DNA from: Glossina fuscipes
Lineage: Eukaryota > Arthropoda > Insecta > Diptera > Glossinidae
Assembly (NCBI RefSeq): GCF_014805625.2
Contig: NW_023998415.1
Coordinates: 20,902,456-20,966,455 of the forward strand
Direction: 5' to 3'
DNA: 64,000 nt
Of this stretch, positions 12,885 through 25,994 are shown in pieces. A model generated the notes under the pieces. It was given only the letters and a program-made list of their open reading frames with translations. It was not told where the DNA came from and ran no database searches. The translations under genes and the position numbers were made by a program. Position 1 is the stretch's first letter; the number at the start of each line of letters is the position of its first letter.

Positions 12885-14344
12885 CAATACAAAGTTGAAG
12901 TTTTTATTGTAATTCTTTTTTTTTTTTTTCTTTTCTTTTTTGTTTTTTTTATTTTGATATTGTTGTTGTTCTTATATTCAGAGTCTCCCCACTTTACTAT
13001 CTGGCCTGCTTTGCTTTGGTTGCCATTAATTCCCACAGACGCACACATTTTTCTGCTTCAAGTATTTAAAACAAAATTCAATACATATAAAACTTTATCC
13101 TTGTTCGATATATTTTCTTTCTTTCTTTCTTTTTTTTTTTTTTTTTATTTATTTATTTTTTTGCTTATTCGTAACCATTTTGTGTTTAAAACACATTTTA
13201 TTGTAAGCTGTAAATGCATCTTGTTGGGCCCTTTTTTTTAAAAATAGATTAACTTGTTCGTTTCAATTGGTCCTCTTTCTCTTTTTGCCGTTAATTTCTG
13301 TTAAGTTGTTTTTTTTTTTTTTTTTTTTTTTTTGTTTATAATGAAAAAGCTTATGTTGTTGTAATGATTTAAGAGAAAATTTTGTTTTTCGCTATACTTA
13401 CGTACGTATATACAAATAGGAAAATTATCGAACGAATAGTTTTCATAATAGATTATTGTAGGCTATAAATGAATCTGTTTGTTTTCTTAAGGGATACGTT
13501 TCATTTCGCTACGCAGACGAATGTAAACAGTAAGAAAAAAGCGCAATTTCTTTGCGTCGAATTCCTTTTAATAATTTACGCCAACCTTGACTGGAAATGA
13601 TAGAGCTAAGAAGCAATTACTGGACACATAACGATCGTATATCATATATCTCATAGACCGTAAGTTCTGCGTGAGAAAATATCTAATGGTGAGAAATACC
13701 CCGCGTACAAGAGAAGGATAATAAAAATGTATGCAAGGAATAGATTTATTACAGTACGTAGCCGCGTAGGGTGCTGGTGCAAAAAATTACCATCTTTCCG
13801 CCAATTTTCATAGCAAAAACGGAGAAGAAAATGAAAAACAAATATGTTTGTTATGCACATCGCAAACGATAACATTTGGCAGCATTTTGTGTAGGCAGTT
13901 AAAAAAAAACAGTTTACAGTTTGTGAACGGTACCCTAATCTCATTTTGTTAATTTTCAAAGATGACGCAGAAAACTTCAAATTTATCGATTTTGATGGAT
14001 GGGAAAAGGAAAAATGGGCTTTTTTTTGTTAACCATCAGCGAACCCATCGATCGATTGCATTAAAATTTCCAACTCAAACTGGAGAAGGGAGTGGTAAAG
14101 ACAGATGTCATATAAAGTTCACTTTTCGTACAACATTTTTAGGTCGTAATCGTAATTGCAGCAAAGCGTCTCTACACCATCCTGACGAACATGGCTCTCT
14201 GTTATTTTTCTTATTATACTTCATACCACTTGTGGTACATGATATATTCAGTTTTTGCGAACATATGTAACATTCGCATTGAAGAGCTTAAGGCCTACGC
14301 GCTTTTTACTATACCGATCGATTCACAATCACTATCTCAATCGA
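12881..14344. other. pyrimidine-rich then mixed non-genic stretch
   Basis: Long T/C tracts to 13340 generate artificial Phe-rich frames. From 13480 composition is mixed; frames of about 100 codons on both strands at 13651-14270 overlap and carry no recognised domain. Confidence 0.55.
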
Positions 14345-14420
14345 TTTAAACTTATTTGCCCGTGCCTCCGTCTGTCTGGCTTTTAACAATGTAATATGAC
14401 TTCAACGTTGGGTTAGTGAC
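14345..14420 (-). repeat. short piece of the dispersed repeat
   Basis: CCTCCGTCTGTCTGGCTTTT is close to CGTCCGTCTCTCTGGCTTGT at 21115. Flanking similarity is short, so a chance match is possible. Confidence 0.28.
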
Positions 14421-16660
14421 GGCGACTACCTGCAATTTAAGGGGAATTTAGCAGATTAGTGTGCCCTCCGGTGGCAAAGTATTATGTTTGTAGTATGTTT
14501 CTGCAAACAATCTTCAGATCAATATGTATCTTAATCAAAGCAAAATCTTTGCTATAAAAAAAGAAAATTAAAATGGTCAGCTTTAGTAGAAATAAGTAGA
14601 CGTCGTCGGCCTCTTAAGAACTGGAAGGGGCATAATAATCCGATTATATCTGGATACTGAAAACTCTTTTCATACCAATAAAGTCACTAAAAATGTTGAA
14701 ACATTATATGCTTTATAACCATTTGTTTGAAAATCAATAGCTACAAAGGATCAATATGACCTACTTGACAGTTCTATTGCATGATTCAGAAAGACATTTC
14801 GTCTTTTTGGTCAAAACAAGAGTGAATTTCTTTATATTGTATAACGATTTTATTAAGAAAAGTACCATTCACTAGATTTAAACTCTCAGTGAGCTCACGA
14901 TCGACGACTTCCTTTTAATGGAAGCCTTCATTTTATCTTCATCAGCCCTTATTAACATTCAAAAACGTGCGGCAAAGCGTGGAAAAGAAATTTTGCAAAC
15001 CAGTATTGACACGGGCGTTCGGTTCTTTCATCGCCTCCATATGCATCCAATAAATTGTTTTTTTTTTTTCTTTCTTTCGCTTGAACATCAATTTTATGTT
15101 TTCGCGAGCAGTACGAGTTAAGTACCTTCGACTTTCCATATTTGATAAGGCAAGAGAAGAAAGCTTTTCATCAGGTTCAAACAAAATTTTTCAAATATAT
15201 GAATACAGGGTGCCTTGAAAGTCAACTTGACTGCGAAAAAGTGCAATTAGAGCCAGCGTTGGGAAAAAAAAAAACCAGAAATAACTTTTCGAACAACCTA
15301 ACAATTTTAAATGTTAACAAAAATGCAAAAAACAAAATTTTAAATTTTATGATCCTCGTCGCTTGAGTTACGTGAACGTATATCAACACAACATGCGGAT
15401 TTTGAACTGCATGGCCATGCGAACCTTTTCAGACATTAGATGTGACTTAATGGTGCATGATGATGAATAGGGCGACTTGAAAACGTAGTGAAAAAGCACT
15501 TGCAATCCTTGCAACATGATTAAAGGGTTACCATTGAAGCCTTACCATTACATTGCGCAATTATGCGTCGAAGGTTCTCATTGCCCTAACACCGAGAACC
15601 TGCTTAGAAGTAAGTAAATTTTCATCTTCGTAAGAAACACCAACGCGCAGATTCTAAAGGTGCAATGTGATCCAAAGTTGCGAGAGACGAGTTTTCTTTC
15701 TTTCTGTGCTTTAAGGCATATACGGGCTGTTTCAGTACAATTGCACTTTAAAGGGACCTTATGTTCTTAGTGTCGAGTTAACTAATACTGTCATCACATT
15801 CCGAAGTACTTCTCGAACGTTGAACATTGAAATTAAAAACAAAGCAGTTCCGTACTTTTACTCAACGTACAATATTCTGTAATTTTAACCTTTAAGCCAA
15901 GGTCATCTCCCAGCAGTTCGTTTGAGTTTTTTAACTAATATCGTATATATATATCTTTTGAATAATATGATAATTTCCTTAGAAAAAAATTTTTTTGTTG
16001 TCAATGACCTGAGTAATAAATTCATCTAATATTCCTAAAGATTTCTGTGTTAGCCTTCAGAAAAATTGCATTTTTGAAAATATATTTTTTTTTTTTTTCT
16101 TTTTTTTTTTTTTGAGTTGCTAAAGAGAAATTCTGTAATATTTTAAAGCCTATTTTCCAGTAAACTTAACACACATTTTTCAGTTGATTATCAAATCTAG
16201 TTGAAAACATGTTCATAAGCTTATGTAGTATGGGCGACGATTTTAAAGCCAATAAAATCAAATTAAATTATGTATGCAATGCATAAAGTACATATACGAA
16301 ATAAAGACAACAAAAAGGAAAAAAGAAGAATATTTTACTGCAACAATTTCACATAAAAAGTTTATAAATTAAACATAACATGTAAGCATTTTTTCAAAAC
16401 GCCTTTAGGCGAATTTTGGACGCTCACCTTCGTAAACAATGATTTGTAAGTCACTTAGATATCCATTAAATGCAATGGATGACCGTGAGATGTATACGAT
16501 GTTTGATTTTCTTTTTTATACAGCTTAACGACGGCTAAGGGGTTTACGATACAACGAACTTAAGCGTTCTATTGCGAGAATTTTTCCAATAAATTTATTC
16601 GATAGTTGAACCTAATCGAGTTGAATTTTTAAAGTCTAAAAATACATATAATTATATGTA
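14421..16660. other. non-genic stretch
   Basis: Mixed sequence at 14900-15800, possibly an old insertion, with no identifiable protein. Poly-T at 16085-16113. Confidence 0.5.
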
Positions 16661-17790
16661 CATGTGCATTATCTATCCATACCTCCGTATTCGTCAGTCC
16701 ATCTGTCCGTATCACTTTTCTTTTCTGTTTTTTTTTTAAATTTACGAATAATTGAAATAGAAAGGCAGAGAACTGAATCAAATTGTTTGAAATATAATCG
16801 GAAGATGCGGCAAAAATTACCGAACGTAACCACGTTAAACGTGGTATTGTAAAACATTAGTATGTCAGTTTGTGTATCACAAAAATTGCTAAAGTAATAT
16901 AATTACTTTCGCTTGCAAACGAAATGAAAAACTTTGCATATCTTCTTAGAGCGATGATGGATATAAAAATTACAGAAATAACAACAACTAGAGCAATGTA
17001 AGCAACAAAAATCTCACCAATTTATAACAATACAAAATGGTTAAACTACTGTATATATATATATATACATATATATGCATATATAACAAAAACAAAGTAC
17101 AAAACAGAAGGAAAAAAATGCAACAAAAAGGGGAGAAAGAGAAAAAAATGAATAAAATAAACGAAAACGAAAACGAGAAGACCGTTCATACAATAACGTT
17201 TATACAAATATTGAAACACTCACACGCAGACAATGCAAATTATGAACAATTTAAAAAATATTGACTTGTTCACTTGTATCTACACATACATCTACAGATT
17301 GAAAATGGTCATGATTTTATACGGTACTGATAGAGACATACAGGAAATTGTTCATATGCACGCAGGCAGCCATGTGAATATACATATATATATATATATA
17401 TATGTACACGTGTAAGAGAAAACTCTACAGCAGCCCAGGCTTGCCTGGCATCATGTCTGCCATAACAGATGTTGTATGCGGCATTGAACCAAACAATTGT
17501 CGCCTTTTAATGCATGCAAACACAAGCGCACATACATGACTGCATGTATATACATAAACACATACGCATGCCTATGGCTATACTATTGAGTGTCTAGTGT
17601 GTGGCTTGATTCTCTCTGTATTGGTATTATTCCCGTTAGGTCAGTTCTAGTGACTAAATGACTTTTTTTGTTATAATTTTTTATGCATATTTTTATATAC
17701 ATATATGTAAAAAGCTAAAGCTTAATAGCCGGGAATTATAACGTAAAAATTTGTTGGCAAGCAAAGGCCAAGTGTGGCCGAGATTTTTAT

Positions 17791-17803
<13 letters not shown>

Positions 17804-17838
<35 letters not shown>
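17804..17838. repeat. (TA)n microsatellite
   Basis: Preceded by TTATTATTATTAT, so TTA triplets have passed into TA dinucleotides. Confidence 0.95.
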
Positions 17839-17846
<8 letters not shown>

Positions 17847-19626
17847 ATTTTGCTTTACAATATTTTCCGGAACCACTGGGTAATGGTGTAAGTTGAACTT
17901 TTTTCTTTTTTTGTCGTTGTAATATAACGATAACTGTATGAATAAAAACCAGGTGACTTTTACACTCTCTACCAGAGGATAAGGATGGATTAGATTTGTC
18001 CTTCTTTTTGTAACACACAGAGCTATGCGTATTAGGGCAGAGATAAAGTAAATTTAATGTTAATTAACAAAAAAATTCTAGTCGTCTTAGCCATGTCGGC
18101 CTACTCCCATACTCAACCATTATCCTGTTTACCCATTTACATTTTCGTTTCTTCCGTCCATTTTTCGACGGCTATATTTGCAAAAGCCTAGATAGAAAAC
18201 TAAAACTTGATTTATATATATTTGCTTGATGATCTTCACATCTAATCACGCCCATGACAGCAATAAACAACTGCACCTTAAAATCCTTAGCAGATATTAT
18301 TTTCAGTTTTGTTTTTCCAATTATTTCGCAGAGATCTTTATAAGGTATATGCTAACATAGTTCTGATTGATTAAGACGAGCAAATAGTAAAGTGATTTCT
18401 AAATTCTTATATAATGATGCAAGGTGATGGCTTTCAAAAATTCGCCCAAAAGACGAAATTATTTTTACTTTGATTTTTATAAAAATCTTTTCTACAGGAA
18501 AATAATTTCACATGCTGCTGCTGTACATCCCCTCATCACTAGTCGCTACCCCGTTTTGCATTCTTCTTCGTTTTACGTAGAGTGTTTAATATATTCACCT
18601 ATTGCCACTCCCTTTGAACAATTTTCATCATTTGCTTGGCCGCCTAGCAGCTAAATACCTGCAGTTATGTGCGCACATATATTTTTTAATGGGTTTTAAC
18701 TAGCAGTCGGCTTGACAGCCCTTGGCTAAAAATAATTAAACTTAATCGGATTTACAAAAAACAAGATCCATCGATTGTTGGATTTTTTTTTTCACAATTT
18801 TTATTAAAGTTTATTAACAACAACAACAGCAACAACAACTATAACGCTCGCAATGACAACGACCATGACGATGTAAAAAATTAACTATGATTTTTGTTAA
18901 ATAATCCCAAGCAGCGAGCGTCAATAATAATTTATGGCATAAATTTATGAAGAACGCAAAAAAAAAAAAAATAAATAAAAATATTGGTGTAAATTTAACT
19001 GAAAGTTGAAAAAGTGTAAAAGAAAACAAAAAAACAAACAAACAAATGTTACGATAACCAAAGCAGTCTTTTATAATATTACGTAAAAATAACCTAAAAG
19101 GCCTGCCTGCAAAAACTTTTTTCAATAAAAAATTAAAATATTTAAAAAAGAGTAAAAGTTAGCATAAATAAAACGAACACTCAGTTGCATATCAACGACA
19201 ACAAAAACAAGACTAAGATCGTTGGCAACAACAACAAGCAATACAAAAATATTTATTCAACAGACTGTGCAAATAAAGCAAAAAATTTAACTGCGAAAAA
19301 CTAGCAATCAAAGGTACAAGTGTATTTGATTTTTTCGATAGGAAAATTTGACTGACCGAGAACGAGAACACGAAACCAATGACTTGCGTTAGGTTGTATC
19401 ACTTCTGATGCGAGTTAGATTGAGAATAATAGGATGCTGCACTTGTTTATACCAAGTGTTGTAAATTTTTCATTGTCTTTATACGTAAATACAAGTATAT
19501 TCATAGACACATATATATATATATATATGTGTGTATATCTATATTAGATCATAAGTTTATTGTTAAAACTACATATATGTACTTATGTACGTATGCATGT
19601 ATGTATGCATGCTTTGTTGTGTACGC

Positions 19627-19627
<1 letters not shown>

Positions 19628-19673
<46 letters not shown>

Positions 19674-19692
19674 TGCATGTGTATGTGTGTGT
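19628..19692. repeat. (GT)n microsatellite
   Basis: Pure GT from 19628 to 19665, then GT with AT and GC interruptions to about 19692. ATGT-rich flank from 19573. Confidence 0.96.
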
Positions 19693-20155
19693 ACATACAT
19701 ATACATGTGTGTACGTTTAATGTTAAAATTTATAGAAACATACAACCTCACACATACAAACAATCAATTGCTATGAAAAGAGAATTTATTAGAAAGAGAA
19801 AAAAAAAACAAAATGATACAAAATGATCTTAACAATGCCAATCACAGACATTAATAGTGTTACGCCTAATTTTGTGGAGCCGTCAAAGAAGAAAACACTT
19901 ACAACGTGGCTAGCAGCCCACGAATATTTTCCCCGCCCTAGTACCCATCAATATATACTATTGAATGCGATCAATTAATGCCTGTAAAAGCGAGCTACAA
20001 GTGCTAAGCGGAGCATAATAGTTTTACATACAAAGCGCCTAATAGAGATTGGATAGGGAACTAACTTACTGGTAGAAAAAACGTTAATTCCTTAACTGTA
20101 GACAGATAGGAAAACAAACCTAATATGCTACCACACCTTAATAGCAAATGTAAAT

Positions 20156-20455
20156 GTGTTGGACGCATATGTAGGATATAAGGTCGTATCGCACTTTACA
20201 AAATTACGGGCCAAAGGTGACCAGTGGAAGAGGGCAGCCTGTAGAATAGCTGAGGAATTAACATCATGCCGTTCGGTAAGAAAGTTTCGATGGTCCGCCT
20301 GTGGCTCCATAAAGATTTCTGCGCATGCATATTTTGAGCGTAATTGTCTATGGACTGTTCGTTGGCTAAATGGTCAACCGATAACAAAACCTTTTGAAAA
20401 GTTTAAAAGACATTTATATCTGTTTCCTTCATTTTATTATACCCGCCACCTCTGA
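20156..20455 (+). other. unidentified 99-codon open frame
   Basis: Starts MLDAYVGYKVVSHFTKLRAK and ends in PSFYYTRHL. Composition is near-balanced, unlike the AT-rich surroundings. There is a splice-donor-like GTAAGAAAG at 20275, inside the frame. No known motif, signal peptide or membrane helix is seen. The frame ends at a normal TGA just before sequence becomes AT-rich. It may be an exon, a transposon scrap or chance. Confidence 0.18.
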
Positions 20456-21059
20456 ACAATTGAGAAAATCATAAAACGCCTCCCGATTACTCGGCTAAAA
20501 TTTTTACTTTATAAATAATAAAAAAATACAAATCGAAGAGAATCGCAGCAGTTAAGTAATTTTTTCATGGGAACATTCCAACTTGAGCAAGCCAACTTGC
20601 CCATTGAGCAAAGTCGTTTAGCACTCAACGAAGGTGTTAAGCAACTATGAAAATTGTCAAGGCTTGATCACTCTCTTTATAATAACTAGTAACTAGTTGT
20701 AGCTTGCCAACTTTTCTTTTCTGCCAAATTAGAGATTAGGGTTTCACTCGAATTTCACTCGAAGTTCGGGATACACAGACGATCAGCTGAAATATTTTCA
20801 AGGAACTTATCAACTAGGCGGCTTGCCTTGTCGATGTCAAGTGAAAACATGTTATTTTCATCAACTAACGAAGGCATAACATTAATTTTCCTTCGATGAA
20901 CTTTCTTGTCATTCTAGAAAATCTTAACTCGAGTATCGAGCTTGCTTAGTCTTCTATTCCAAATGTTATTTTTGAATCGCCAGAGTTCTTTTTAAGCCCC
21001 GATTGGCATATTCCTGAAAATAAGAAGATCTGCGGCATGTGTAAATGTGACCTTTTATC

Positions 21060-21210
21060 ATCCCGACTGATATAGAATCACATTTTGAATCGATGTAAGC
21101 TTGTCTGTCCGCCCGTCCGTCTCTCTGGCTTGTTTTCTTTTGTTCAACCTACAGATCGACACTTTTGAGATATTCTGATGAAATTTGGTCCATTTCGATA
21201 TTTTGAAAAG
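21060..21210 (-). repeat. dispersed repeat copy, opposite orientation
   Basis: On the plus strand: AAGCTTGTCTGTCCGCCCGT, CTGGCTTGTTTTCTTTTGTT, CAACCTACAGATCGACACTT, TTGAGATATTCTGATGAAAT, TTGGTCCATTTCGATATTTT. Read in reverse this gives the GACGGACGGGCGGACAGAC core. It aligns with window positions 15-110 block by block. Confidence 0.5.
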
Positions 21211-23930
21211 TCATTATGTAAGCAATTGTTTTAACCGAAGCGGTATTATGTCGTGTCCCACTGTAGTGTGTTTATTTGTTTTGACTTTATTTTGCATGTA
21301 AACACCTTCGTGCCGTTAGAAATTGTTTTTGCCGACTGGAACTATGTATTAACTTCCCTTACTACAGTGATGATAGGTTAGATCTGAAGTGGAAATTTTA
21401 AAGTCTAGATTAAATAATAGCGGATTATGACGAGACCCAAATTTACGATATTCTTAACATAATCTTACAAAACCTTACACAATCGTACATCTTAGTATAT
21501 GTCTTAACACATATGTGGACATTAGATCGGGTGTGGATGAACACCTGGAGGAGAGGTTAAGATCAAAGAATGTATTTCCCGACATTGTCGGACAATCCCA
21601 ACACAGCTGTGAACTGCTTACGTCTGCACAAATATTAAGTTTCTCATTCGTCAGAGAGTTATGATATTGAATCCCTCTGTTTTTAATCTTCCTTTTGAGG
21701 CTCCCTTTGCACACTAGTTTTGAAAGTATACTCTTTTTCGCGCTTTAGGCCAACCAAGTTCGCAGAATCGCGCTCAAAACACACGACGTAGTAACCCACA
21801 CCATAAACTTTTTGAATGCACCTCTTAACTAATTATATTTTCGAGCTCAAAAGAAACTAAGTTAAACAAGCGATCTGACAATCGTTCAATGGTAACAAGC
21901 TTTCAATATTCTCAAAGTTATTTAAGTTCTCGGAAAGACTCATCGAAGCCATTGGAATGGTTCTACAGAAAGCATTCCCAACAATGTTTGCGCAAAAGGG
22001 TGCCTACCTTGAATTAATAAAATATCCAGGCGACTGTTAGCTGATGTTGAACCAGAGTTTAGAATATTTTTTTTTTTTTTTGCAATTTTTTCTTGCCCGC
22101 AATTTCCACCATCGAAACGATAATCAAGGATATGTTTTAATATGATTTCGCTATGCTTTCGAATCGAGTCATAATAATGATAAACTTGTAGTAGTTTACC
22201 AAAACGACGAACAAATCCCAGCTATATCGAACAAGGCTTGTAAAACGGTACTAGTCTTGTAATTTGACCCAAAGTTCGTCTAATTTTGTAAATGACCACT
22301 CACTCAGGGTATGTGCATTTTTCATTTAAGACGTTACCGGTAAAAAAGATGCGTTGAAAGAGAAAGAGATAAGCAGATGTGGGTGTATTGGTCACTATAC
22401 TATTGGTGATCAATGTAAAGTCTGCTGCACTGCGATCTGACCACGCGATCATTGCGTTGTTGTTCGGCTTTTCTCGCACACTTTGAAGGTAAAGCAAAAG
22501 CAAACTCTGGCCAAGCTCTAGATCTAGAATCAGTAAAGTATAGATCATAAGATTCATTAAAGTGTACTCTTACGATGCACTGTTCTTGTAGAATTGTCAC
22601 ATGTGCAATTTTTCAAGCAATTAAGCAGACATGGCTGCAATAAGGAACACAATGAGCGTGAAATGAGAAGCGCGTCTAAAACCTACAAAAACTTAAAAAT
22701 GGGAAGAAGCGAAAATTACTCCTTGTTTCTTTAACAATTTACGCTGTTGGGGAAATAGTGCCGCAACGCAAATATCTTATCAGAACCAACTATAAATTCG
22801 GACGAAAAATGCATTCAACGCAAACTGTTGTAAATTCGTCGTTAAAACATAAATGAATGTTTAAGCCTTGAATTGAATTATTTAACAACCATCAGAGGCG
22901 AACTAGCGTAGAGGTCAAGAAATTATTATAATGCAAGCAAGCGAAACTGTAGTCAAAGCGAAATATAAGTTCTCAGTTATTAGTTCTTAACCTCCACTAT
23001 TTAAAATAGGAGGAAATTTTTGCTTACCCCAATGTACTCGGAAAGGATATCTGAACAAATAAATCATATAATGTCGCTCAAAATATAGACATATTCTTGA
23101 ACGGATCATAATTTTTCGATATTTCTTGTTTTTTTTTTCTTTTTCAGGGAATATAATAATAAATTGCTAATATTTGAGGGATCAACATTAACTTTTAAAA
23201 CAAAAAAAATTTACTTGAAAAATGTTTTCGAAAGTCTGAAAATGTCGAAGAGATGCAAAGAGAAATCCACTTCTGCACAATCGAATAACAATGCTAAGGA
23301 CATTTATAAACGATGTTTTAAAAGATCAAGCACGTGAACGCGCTTTACTTGATACGAAGCAATTCGCAATGCGATCTAACGTAAGTATCTGCACGATAAT
23401 CAAGGCCTAAGATAGGCATCAACAAATCGAATGTCTTAATACGGTCCATATGTATGTATATGTTATCAATACAAATAATAGGTATAGAGAGAAGATTGAA
23501 AACTGCTTTGCCGCTATTCCGAGGAATCGGAGAAAGTCAACAAGTGAAAACAAAGCGAAAGCGTTTATGACCCCGTCTAGTGTTTACGCAAGAAGAAAAA
23601 TTAGTAGACGCTATATAATGATAATTGCATAATCAAAAATTATTAGAGAGTTGAAAATATTGTTATGAAATTCGCTTTTTACAAGATACAGTCCGTATCA
23701 CTAGATCGTGGATATTTTCATCAAGAGAAATGCACTTCAAAGTTCTTTTATTTCACTACTTTGTCTTTCACAACAGTAGGAATATTTATTTACAATTTAT
23801 TTTGGCCGTACTCTCAACTTCTACGTTCTTGCCAGACTAACTCTACTTTCCACAAATATTCGATTTATATACAATTTTACAAGAATGTTACTATACCTAA
23901 ATTTATGGTTATCGTCTAATCCCAGCCTGG
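21211..23930. other. unique non-genic stretch
   Basis: Mixed composition. A frame on the minus strand at 22300-22557 and a short plus frame MSKRCKEKSTSAQSNNNAKD at 23242, followed by a GTAAGTAT donor-like site at 23381, are the only suggestive items. None is supported by a motif. Confidence 0.5.
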
Positions 23931-24074
23931 TTTTTCCTCTAATCGTTTCCATCGGCCTGCACCTGCATGACGAGCCTGCGAATATGCACTTAGCTTTTAT
24001 CTGTTTGCTTTCCCACTAATCGTTTTCATTGGCCTGCAGCTGCATGAGGCGCCTGCGAATGCTCATTTGGTTTT
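23931..24074. repeat. 77-bp tandem duplication, GC-richer than flanks
   Basis: Copy 1 has TAATCGTTTCCATCGGCCTG, CACCTGCATGACGAGCCTGC, GAATATGCACTTAG. Copy 2 has TAATCGTTTTCATTGGCCTG, CAGCTGCATGAGGCGCCTGC, GAATGCTCATTTGG. The offset is 77 bp and roughly 85% of aligned positions agree. Each copy carries an E-box (CACCTG; CAGCTG) in the same place and a TAATCG homeodomain-like core. Confidence 0.75.
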
Positions 24075-24989
24075 CCCTTCTTTACGGAATTTATTCTTAC
24101 GAAAATTACTTAGCTGACATTTAACTGAATTTGGGATTTTCGTAACAATGATATTTGAGTGTATGCTACTAGTAATGAATTCCATTTTCCAAAGACGAGT
24201 TTCCTTCGACTATCAAACGCGATAGTTTCCAAGCTATCTATTCACGTCACTTCAATAATAGATAAATGAAGACGTCAACTATTTTGATTGATACGGAATC
24301 AAAGTTAACATAAGTATTTCATGATTCAAGTTATGTACTGATGGTCATAGTTTGATTATCAACCGGATACTATTTTTTTCTTTTGTTATTAGTTATAGTA
24401 ACTTCAGTGTAAGTTGCCCATGACTTGGACAGACAACTTTCTTTTTTAAAAAGAACATTATAGTCAACCACCCCCAATCATGAAGTAGCCTACACCATTT
24501 CGCTTCAGAATGAATTCTGTCATGTAACGAATCTTCCTTCAACATAACTTCTTATACAAGAAAAAGGGCGAAACAGTGGTCCAATCCAAGCAGTTTTCAA
24601 TAACGTGAGTTACTCAAATTTCATGGAAACGTTTCAAAAATTTCAATCGTTAGGCTGAACAAAAAAATACGTCTACGTCCTTCGAACGGGCAAACGAACA
24701 GAGACGCTTTGATAAAATGGTTGATATATCTCAAGCCCTCCCTGTTTTGTATATATCCCAAGAAATTAATGATAATGTTATAATGATCCCGATCAAAGCC
24801 AAAAACTTTTCAATTTCTTAATTGGATGGGCATAAAGGCAGATGACCTAGACAAAGGCGATTCCCTAACACAAGCATTGGCTGATTGTTTTGTTTTTAGA
24901 ATAAAACGCAGAATTTATATGGCGAACGTATTGCAATTTATGTGTAAGAAGCAAAAAGCGTTGCAGGTGTGGCCTCTGAAGTTTGTGAG

Positions 24990-25110
24990 CGATATCTCTT
25001 TATTTTTGCGAGCGGAAGAATGTTTAGCACAAGAACTAGACATTTGCGCAGACGGACAGATGGACAAACGAACAGACGTGCGGAAAGACTTAGGTGCATT
25101 TCGAATATGA
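24990..25110 (+). repeat. partial copy of the dispersed repeat core
   Basis: GCGCAGACGGACAGATGGAC followed by AAACGAACAGACG is a degenerate run of the core. It sits about 120 bp before the 25229 copy. Confidence 0.4.
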
Positions 25111-25228
25111 AACTGCCAAAGCATTTTTCAACTTTGTGGCGGTTTGAAGACTTCCTTCTGTGCATTCTAAGGATTTTTAAAAAAAAAAAAAAAAATGTAA
25201 TTGGGACACGATGTACAATTTAAAAGGC

Positions 25229-25640
25229 CCGCTCGATTTTTTCCATTTTTGTACAAATGCTATAGCACCGTCCATAGAATATGAATAATGAGAAGAAAAC
25301 CGATTTTTTATTCCTTTTGAAAAACGGAAATGACCTCATTTCACGTGGTACTATAGGCGCGTCGCTTGACCAATTTAGGCCATTTTCAATATCAGTGTGC
25401 GTGCAAGAGCTTTCAATGTCTTTGCCAAATTTCAAGTCGATATCTTCCTTTTGTGGCCAGAAGATTGTTTATAATAGACACTAGACAAACGGACGGAATG
25501 GTTGCTTCAATTCATTCAGAATATGATGCTGATAAAAAAGAATACATATACGTTGTGGAGTATGTGAAGCTTCTTTCTGAGCGTAGCAATCGTTTTGACA
25601 AAATGAATATAGCCCTTATCTTCCGGTAGTGGGTAAAAAA
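25229..25640 (+). repeat. GACAGACGGACA-core dispersed repeat, second good copy
   Basis: Same block order as the 9670 copy. It has GCTCGATTTTTTCCATTTTT near 25233, TTTTTATTCCTTTTGAAAAA at 25305, CAATTTAGGCCATTTTCAAT, GTGTGCGTGCAAGAGCTTTC, TTTATAATAGACACTAGACA, AACGGACGGAATGGTTGCTT and GAATATGATGCTGATAAAAA. The end has GTGAAGCTTCTTTCTGAGCG, TTTTGACAAAATGAATATAG and CCCTTATCTTCCGG. The (TA)n and (GACA)n runs are not expanded here, so those runs in the 9670 copy grew after insertion. Confidence 0.7.
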
Positions 25641-25963
25641 CATGAGTAGCTTGGTCTGATCAGAGTCTTATTTATTATATTTTTCAGTTATTAATGTTAA
25701 AATAACTCCGTACACAACACATTTCTTTACACAGATCCATTGAGGAGTATGTACGGATTTATAGAAAAGCAAGGATCTGTCGAGAAGCCTAAGTTGATAG
25801 CGCCATTAAAGGCTCTTCAACGTAACGTTTTCAACGCTTGCCAATTACCCTTTCCGTTTTCTATTGAAATGTTTACGGTTAAAAGCGACTCTCATTGTTC
25901 GCATTGAATATCGCAATACAGAATTTCTATTTCGATTCCATTGTATTCCTAAAATGGGCATAC

Positions 25964-25994
<31 letters not shown>

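Larger units (their letters stand above)
16661..20155. other. microsatellite-rich non-genic stretch
   Basis: TA runs at 17051, 17387, 17804 and 19511, (GT)n at 19628, CAA-type triplets at 18820-18840 and 19200-19240. A palindrome CCAGGCTTGCCTGG lies at 17435-17448. No gene supported. Confidence 0.65.
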
